Assembly (NCBI RefSeq): GCF_008806595.1
Contig: NZ_VZRB01000003.1
Span: 62,001-126,000, forward strand
Direction: 5' to 3'
Source: Streptomyces luteolifulvus
GTDB lineage: Bacteria; Actinomycetota; Actinomycetes; Streptomycetales; Streptomycetaceae
Length of the DNA: 64,000 nt
The position numbers and the translations under genes are program-made. Numbering within the stretch: position 1 is the stretch's first letter; every line of letters begins with the position of its first letter. This document shows positions 61,237 to 64,000 of the stretch, piece by piece. The notes under the pieces were generated by a model. It ran no database searches. It worked only from the letters and a program-made list of their open reading frames with translations, and was not told the origin of the DNA.

Positions 61237-61265
61237 GAAGCCCCGGTCGGGCGGACCGGGGCTTC
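61237..61265 (-). terminator. Terminator downstream of the tRNA-Ser(GCU) 3' fragment
   Basis: 12-bp perfect stem GAAGCCCCGGTC (61237-61248) and GACCGGGGCTTC (61254-61265). Being the tRNA's own terminator, it shows that the chromosome lies to the left and the inserted element to the right. Confidence 0.75.
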
Positions 61266-61277
61266 GGTGATCTTGCG

Positions 61278-61336
61278 CGGAGGCGGAGGGATTTGAACCC
61301 TCGATGGGCTTTAAGGCCCAAACCGCATTAGCAGTG
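61278..61336 (-). other. 3' fragment of tRNA-Ser(GCU): attachment site of a second element
   Basis: On the minus strand the sequence from the anticodon stem (CACTGCTAATGCGG, anticodon GCU) through the long variable arm, T-arm and acceptor CGCCTCC is intact, but the 5' half (acceptor GGAGGCG, D-arm) is missing; identity ends near 61336 and is replaced by unrelated sequence. The complete tRNA should lie at the other end of the element, beyond the window. Confidence 0.85.
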
Positions 61337-61337
61337 T

Positions 61338-61370
61338 GTTGCCCCTCGTCCGATATGGACGGGGGGCAAC
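61338..61370. other. 14-bp hairpin at the element junction
   Basis: GTTGCCCCTCGTCC (61338-61351) and GGACGGGGGGCAAC (61357-61370) pair with one G-T wobble, loop GATAT. It adjoins the tRNA fragment and may be part of the attachment region or a terminator for element transcripts. Confidence 0.5.
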
Positions 61371-61470
61371 CCCTCAAGACTCGATCACGCAGCTCACGGG
61401 CGGTTCGCTGTCGGGCCGGGTTTGGCCTCGTCGGAACGCGACCCGTCCTCTTGGTGCCATCGCCGTGCCA

Positions 61471-61701
61471 TCAGGTCGCGCCAGCTTCACCGTCGCCCGC
61501 CGGCCCATCTGAGCCCCCTGCTAGCACGATGCGGCGGACCTGCTGGCGCGTGTACCCCGTCGCCTCGCAGATGTCCTTCTGTGCGACGCCGTCGGTGTCC
61601 GCCTGCCTGATCGCTGCCGCCAGCTCCTGCCGCAGGATCTCGGCCCGCGTCTCCGCATCTCTGAAGCGCTGGGCCATCTGCGTCAGTGATCGCTTATCCA
61701 T
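61471..61701 (-). CDS. Small helix-turn-helix regulator of the second element
   Basis: 76 aa from ATG 61701: MDKRSLTQMAQRFRDAETRAEILRQELAAAIRQA, a long helix, then an HTH of the resolvase/sigma type GVAQKDICEATGYTRQQVRRIVLAG. Divergent from the 61914 gene across two GGAACA palindromes, which it probably binds. Confidence 0.75.
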   Translation of the reverse strand: MDKRSLTQMAQRFRDAETRAEILRQELAAAIRQADTDGVAQKDICEATGYTRQQVRRIVLAGGSDGPAGDGEAGAT

Positions 61702-61710
61702 GGCACATAG

Positions 61711-61799
61711 TGTTCCATCAGTCGTCATGGAACATGAGGTTACTCAAAACTGACTCAATGTCCATGGCTATACCGCTTGACGATGGAACACGATGTTCC
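61711..61799. promoter_or_regulatory. Divergent control region with two GGAACA/TGTTCC palindromes
   Basis: TGTTCCAT (61711-61718) with ATGGAACA (61727-61734), and GGAACA-CGA-TGTTCC (61785-61799). The same half-site in both, 60 bp apart, one close to each divergent gene. Looks like a switch controlled by the small HTH protein. Confidence 0.65.
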
Positions 61800-61913
61800 C
61801 TAGAGTGGAGGTGTCGGCGGGGAAACCAGCCGACAACGCAAGCGGCCCCCGGAAGGTGCGTCAACACCGACCGAGGGCCTGACGGATCACCTGCTAGAGA
61901 CAGGAGAGCCGCT

Positions 61914-62306
61914 GTGGCTCATCGTCCCATCCGCCGCGAGCACCGCGCCACGCGCCGTGCCCTTCGCGCCACCCTTCGCCGTCGTGCCGCCGAGACGCGT
62001 CTCGTGTCCTCGTGCCGCCGTCGGCCGCGCTCCATCACCACGGTGGCCATCGCCGCCGGCATCGACCGCGACACCGCCTCGGGCTGCGCCAACGGACTCC
62101 GGTCCGTCGCGAAGCGCCTCGGCGTCACCCCGGCTCTGACCGCCCGTACCCGCCGCACCGCCTGCGGTGGCCGCGCCCGGCAGACGCACACGGTGCACCG
62201 CTACACGCTCCGCCAGGTCGCCCGCCTGGTCGCCAACTACCGGCCGCGCAAGGCCGAGTACGTGACGGCCGCCGCCCGTATCGCCGCCTTCGCCGCCGCT
62301 GCCTGA
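61914..62306 (+). CDS. Arg-rich DNA-binding-like protein of the second element
   Basis: 130 aa from GTG 61914 (GGAGAG six bases upstream). Very basic N-terminus (RREHRATRRALRATLRRR) and a possible helix-turn-helix ITTVAIAAGIDRDTASGCANGLRSVAKRLGV. Small basic proteins of this kind are common at the start of Streptomyces integrative elements. No family name assigned. Confidence 0.65.
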   Translation: MAHRPIRREHRATRRALRATLRRRAAETRLVSSCRRRPRSITTVAIAAGIDRDTASGCANGLRSVAKRLGVTPALTARTRRTACGGRARQTHTVHRYTLRQVARLVANYRPRKAEYVTAAARIAAFAAAA

Positions 62307-62320
62307 TCGGAGTGCCCGCA

Positions 62321-63031
62321 ATGAACGAGACCATCACCGCCACGTCCGAGACGTCCACCGACCAGGCGCCGCCCGTCGAGCCGCGCACGATCACCTACCC
62401 GCTGCGTGGGGGCGGCCAGCTCGTCGCCACCTGCCCCGACTGGTGCACCTACGACCACACCGACGACGCCGAATTCGGCATCGAGCCGACGAACCTGTAC
62501 CACCACGGCGACAAGATCGGGCTGGAGTACAGCGCGGACGGCGTCGACCTGAGCATCCTCGAGGCCCGCCTCGTGCAGTGGCCGTTCGACTCCGGCGAGG
62601 ACGCGCCGTATATCGAATTCATCCCCGAGGGGCGTACCGCGGCGAGCCTGCCGCTGCTGGACCCGCTGATGGTGGGCGAGGAGATCCGCAAGGTTCGCGG
62701 GCAGCTGCGCGCGCTGGAGGAGCTGGGCGACCGGCTGTCCGAGGCGCAGGCCAAGCACCACGCCCGCCGCTCGCACGACAGCGAGGCGCCGTGGCTGTCG
62801 CTGACGCGCACCGACCTGCTGTCGATGCCGGTCGCGTACCTGCTGAAGGTGTTCGGCGTCACCGTCGTGGAGACGGAGGACACCGGCAGGAAGGCCCTGG
62901 TCGCCCTGCACGGCGAGCCCGGGGCGATGGAGCTGCGGGTCAAGCCGGACGTTCCGCAGCACCTGCGTGAGGACGAGACGCGCCGCAACTTCCTCGACTG
63001 GTACGAGGCCCGCCTCGGTGGTGCGGCGTGA
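62321..63031 (+). CDS. DUF6907-type element protein
   Basis: 236 aa from ATG 62321. TCPDWCTYDHTDDAEFGIEPTNLYHHGDKIGLEY is the DUF6907 pattern, with paired Cys/His that could bind zinc; then ARLVQWPFDSGEDAPYIEF. A long helical stretch (VGEEIRKVRGQLRALEELGDRLSEAQAKHHARR) follows. Frequent on actinomycete integrative elements; function unknown. The stop overlaps the next start (GTGA). Confidence 0.75.
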   Translation: MNETITATSETSTDQAPPVEPRTITYPLRGGGQLVATCPDWCTYDHTDDAEFGIEPTNLYHHGDKIGLEYSADGVDLSILEARLVQWPFDSGEDAPYIEFIPEGRTAASLPLLDPLMVGEEIRKVRGQLRALEELGDRLSEAQAKHHARRSHDSEAPWLSLTRTDLLSMPVAYLLKVFGVTVVETEDTGRKALVALHGEPGAMELRVKPDVPQHLREDETRRNFLDWYEARLGGAA

Positions 63032-63540
63032 GCGATGTCAACGTGAGGCAGCCCCTGTGCGGGGCTGCCGCCCGTCCTGTGGGCGACCAGCTGCACGAGC
63101 CCAGCGACCTCGAGGTCGCCATCAGCGTCGCCCAGCAGCTGCACGACAGCGACCAGATCCTCTCCCTGCGCGAGGCCCTGCGCCTCCTGCTCCGCGCCCT
63201 CGACGCCGAACCGGCCAGTTCCGTACCGGCGAACGGAACTGGCGACCGCTGCCCGGCCGCCCACCCCGACGACCCCAGCCCCTGCAACGGCCCGGCCGTC
63301 GTCACCGTGCTGGACGCGACCAACGCCGGCGCGGACGGCTGCGAGCACCACGGCGCCCGGCTCCTCGCCTCCCTCGAAGGTGGCCGCGTCTACGGCCTTC
63401 CCGACGCCCCGGACGGTGCCGCGGTCCGCGTCTTCCAGACCGCCGACACCACCCGCCCGTTCGCCTGGGTCGACGCCCCGCGCACCAAGCCGTCCCAGCG
63501 CAGCCACGCCGAGAACCGCCACGGAGGTGAGCACGCGTGA
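63028..63540 (+). CDS. Hypothetical element protein
   Basis: 170 aa from GTG 63028. Helical N-terminus (DLEVAISVAQQLHDSDQILSLREALRLLLRAL), then Cys/His-containing CPAAHPDDPSPCNG and GCEHHGARLLASLEGGRVYGL, and DGAAVRVFQTADTTRPFAWV. Coupled by overlaps at both ends to its neighbours. Typical of Streptomyces element cargo; role unknown. Confidence 0.7.
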   Translation: MSDVNVRQPLCGAAARPVGDQLHEPSDLEVAISVAQQLHDSDQILSLREALRLLLRALDAEPASSVPANGTGDRCPAAHPDDPSPCNGPAVVTVLDATNAGADGCEHHGARLLASLEGGRVYGLPDAPDGAAVRVFQTADTTRPFAWVDAPRTKPSQRSHAENRHGGEHA

Positions 63541-64000
63541 CCGAGCACCTGCCCACCTACGGGCCGACCGAGGTGTTCCGCGAGGAGGACACGACGCCGG
63601 ACGTGGTTGTGCGTGTGGCGTTCGCCCTGTCTCGCGAGCAGCTGATGACGGCCCTGTCGATCGGTTTCACGGAGCTGGTCCCGGACGTCGATGCCGAGAC
63701 GATCACGGTGGAGGAGACGCGTACCGAGGTCGAGGGCTGGCTGCACGCCGCGGCCGTCATCGAGCTGGACCGGTACGTGAGGCAGGGCCAGCTGACGGCG
63801 TACCCGGTTGAGGCGCAGCCCGTCATGGATGCGCTCGCCGCGGCTCTCGACCGCGCTTATCCGCCCCGCAGTCCGCAGCCGGTCCGGCGGCCGCCCCGCT
63901 ACGGCGACGGCACGGTAACGCTGGAGACGCTCGACCATGGCGATGTCACGGTGCCTGAGCCGGCCTGGTGCATCGGCCACTCGTGGCAGCCGAACCCGCA
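63537..64000 (+). CDS. Hypothetical element protein (partial at right edge)
   Basis: 154 residues visible from GTG 63537: TEHLPTYGPTEVFREED, then VRVAFALSREQLMTALSIGFTEL. Near the window end TVPEPAWCIGHSWQPNP resembles the beginning of a second DUF6907-like zinc motif. The gene continues beyond 64000. Confidence 0.65.
   Translation, partial: MTEHLPTYGPTEVFREEDTTPDVVVRVAFALSREQLMTALSIGFTELVPDVDAETITVEETRTEVEGWLHAAAVIELDRYVRQGQLTAYPVEAQPVMDALAAALDRAYPPRSPQPVRRPPRYGDGTVTLETLDHGDVTVPEPAWCIGHSWQPNP

Overview
The window is high-GC actinobacterial chromosome, almost certainly Streptomyces. Supporting evidence: strong third-position GC, many GTG starts, Lsr2, a SigB-type sigma pair (sigF/sigN-like), LytR_C, PPOX/F420 and ANTAR proteins, an iron box of the IdeR/DmdR type, and the gene neighbourhood purSQ / purC / purD / dnaX / SRP RNA / upp / tadA / sigF-sigN, which is a conserved Streptomyces core arrangement. 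No CRISPR array and no rRNA were seen.

Layout. 1-14.7 kb is core: purQ (partial) and purS, lsr2, two tRNA-Gly genes, an ABC transporter co-transcribed with a two-component system, a third tRNA-Gly, purC, a DMFase-like protein, an M48-like membrane protein whose zinc motif seems lost, purD, dnaX and the small SRP RNA. 14.8-22.9 kb is an 8 kb genomic island in tRNA-Ser(GGA). It is bounded by 51-bp direct repeats (attL 14807-14857, attR 22844-22894), has an integrase remnant at the tRNA end, and carries genes with lower GC and unusual codons: a compact three-gene operon (TIGR04255-like, HTH, and a protein with an ATQDCDL motif), a single-pass membrane protein, a TerD domain fused to a PD-(D/E)XK-like nuclease domain, and small proteins and remnants. 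This is the part most likely to hold an undescribed, defence-like system. 23.3-25.4 kb holds an IS110-family element and a RHH/PIN (VapBC-type) toxin-antitoxin pair.

25.5-41.8 kb is largely core: a CopC-CopD copper protein; a four-gene overlapping operon (Ntn-hydrolase, AlcB-type acyltransferase, cupin, SDR) that diverges from a siderophore-interacting reductase across a 19-nt iron box; a HhH-GPD glycosylase; a LytR_C protein; upp; tadA with its partner; tRNA-Ser(CGA); and sigF- and sigN-like genes. 41.9-60.9 kb has a MarR regulator with a drug exporter fused to carboxypeptidase-regulatory-like domains, two GAF-ANTAR regulators, a STAS protein, an F420/PPOX enzyme, TetR, a GT39-GT2/GtrA-HK-RR membrane glycosylation block, a DUF2797 protein, a secreted lysyl-oxidase-like protein and membrane proteins including an MmpS-like one.

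From about 61.0 kb: tRNA-Arg(ACG), then only the 3' part of a tRNA-Ser(GCU). That fragment marks the junction of a second integrative element running off the right edge. It opens with a divergent regulator region with palindromic operators and continues with small actinomycete element genes (DUF6907-type). Functions are inferred from sequence motifs read by eye; no database search was run.
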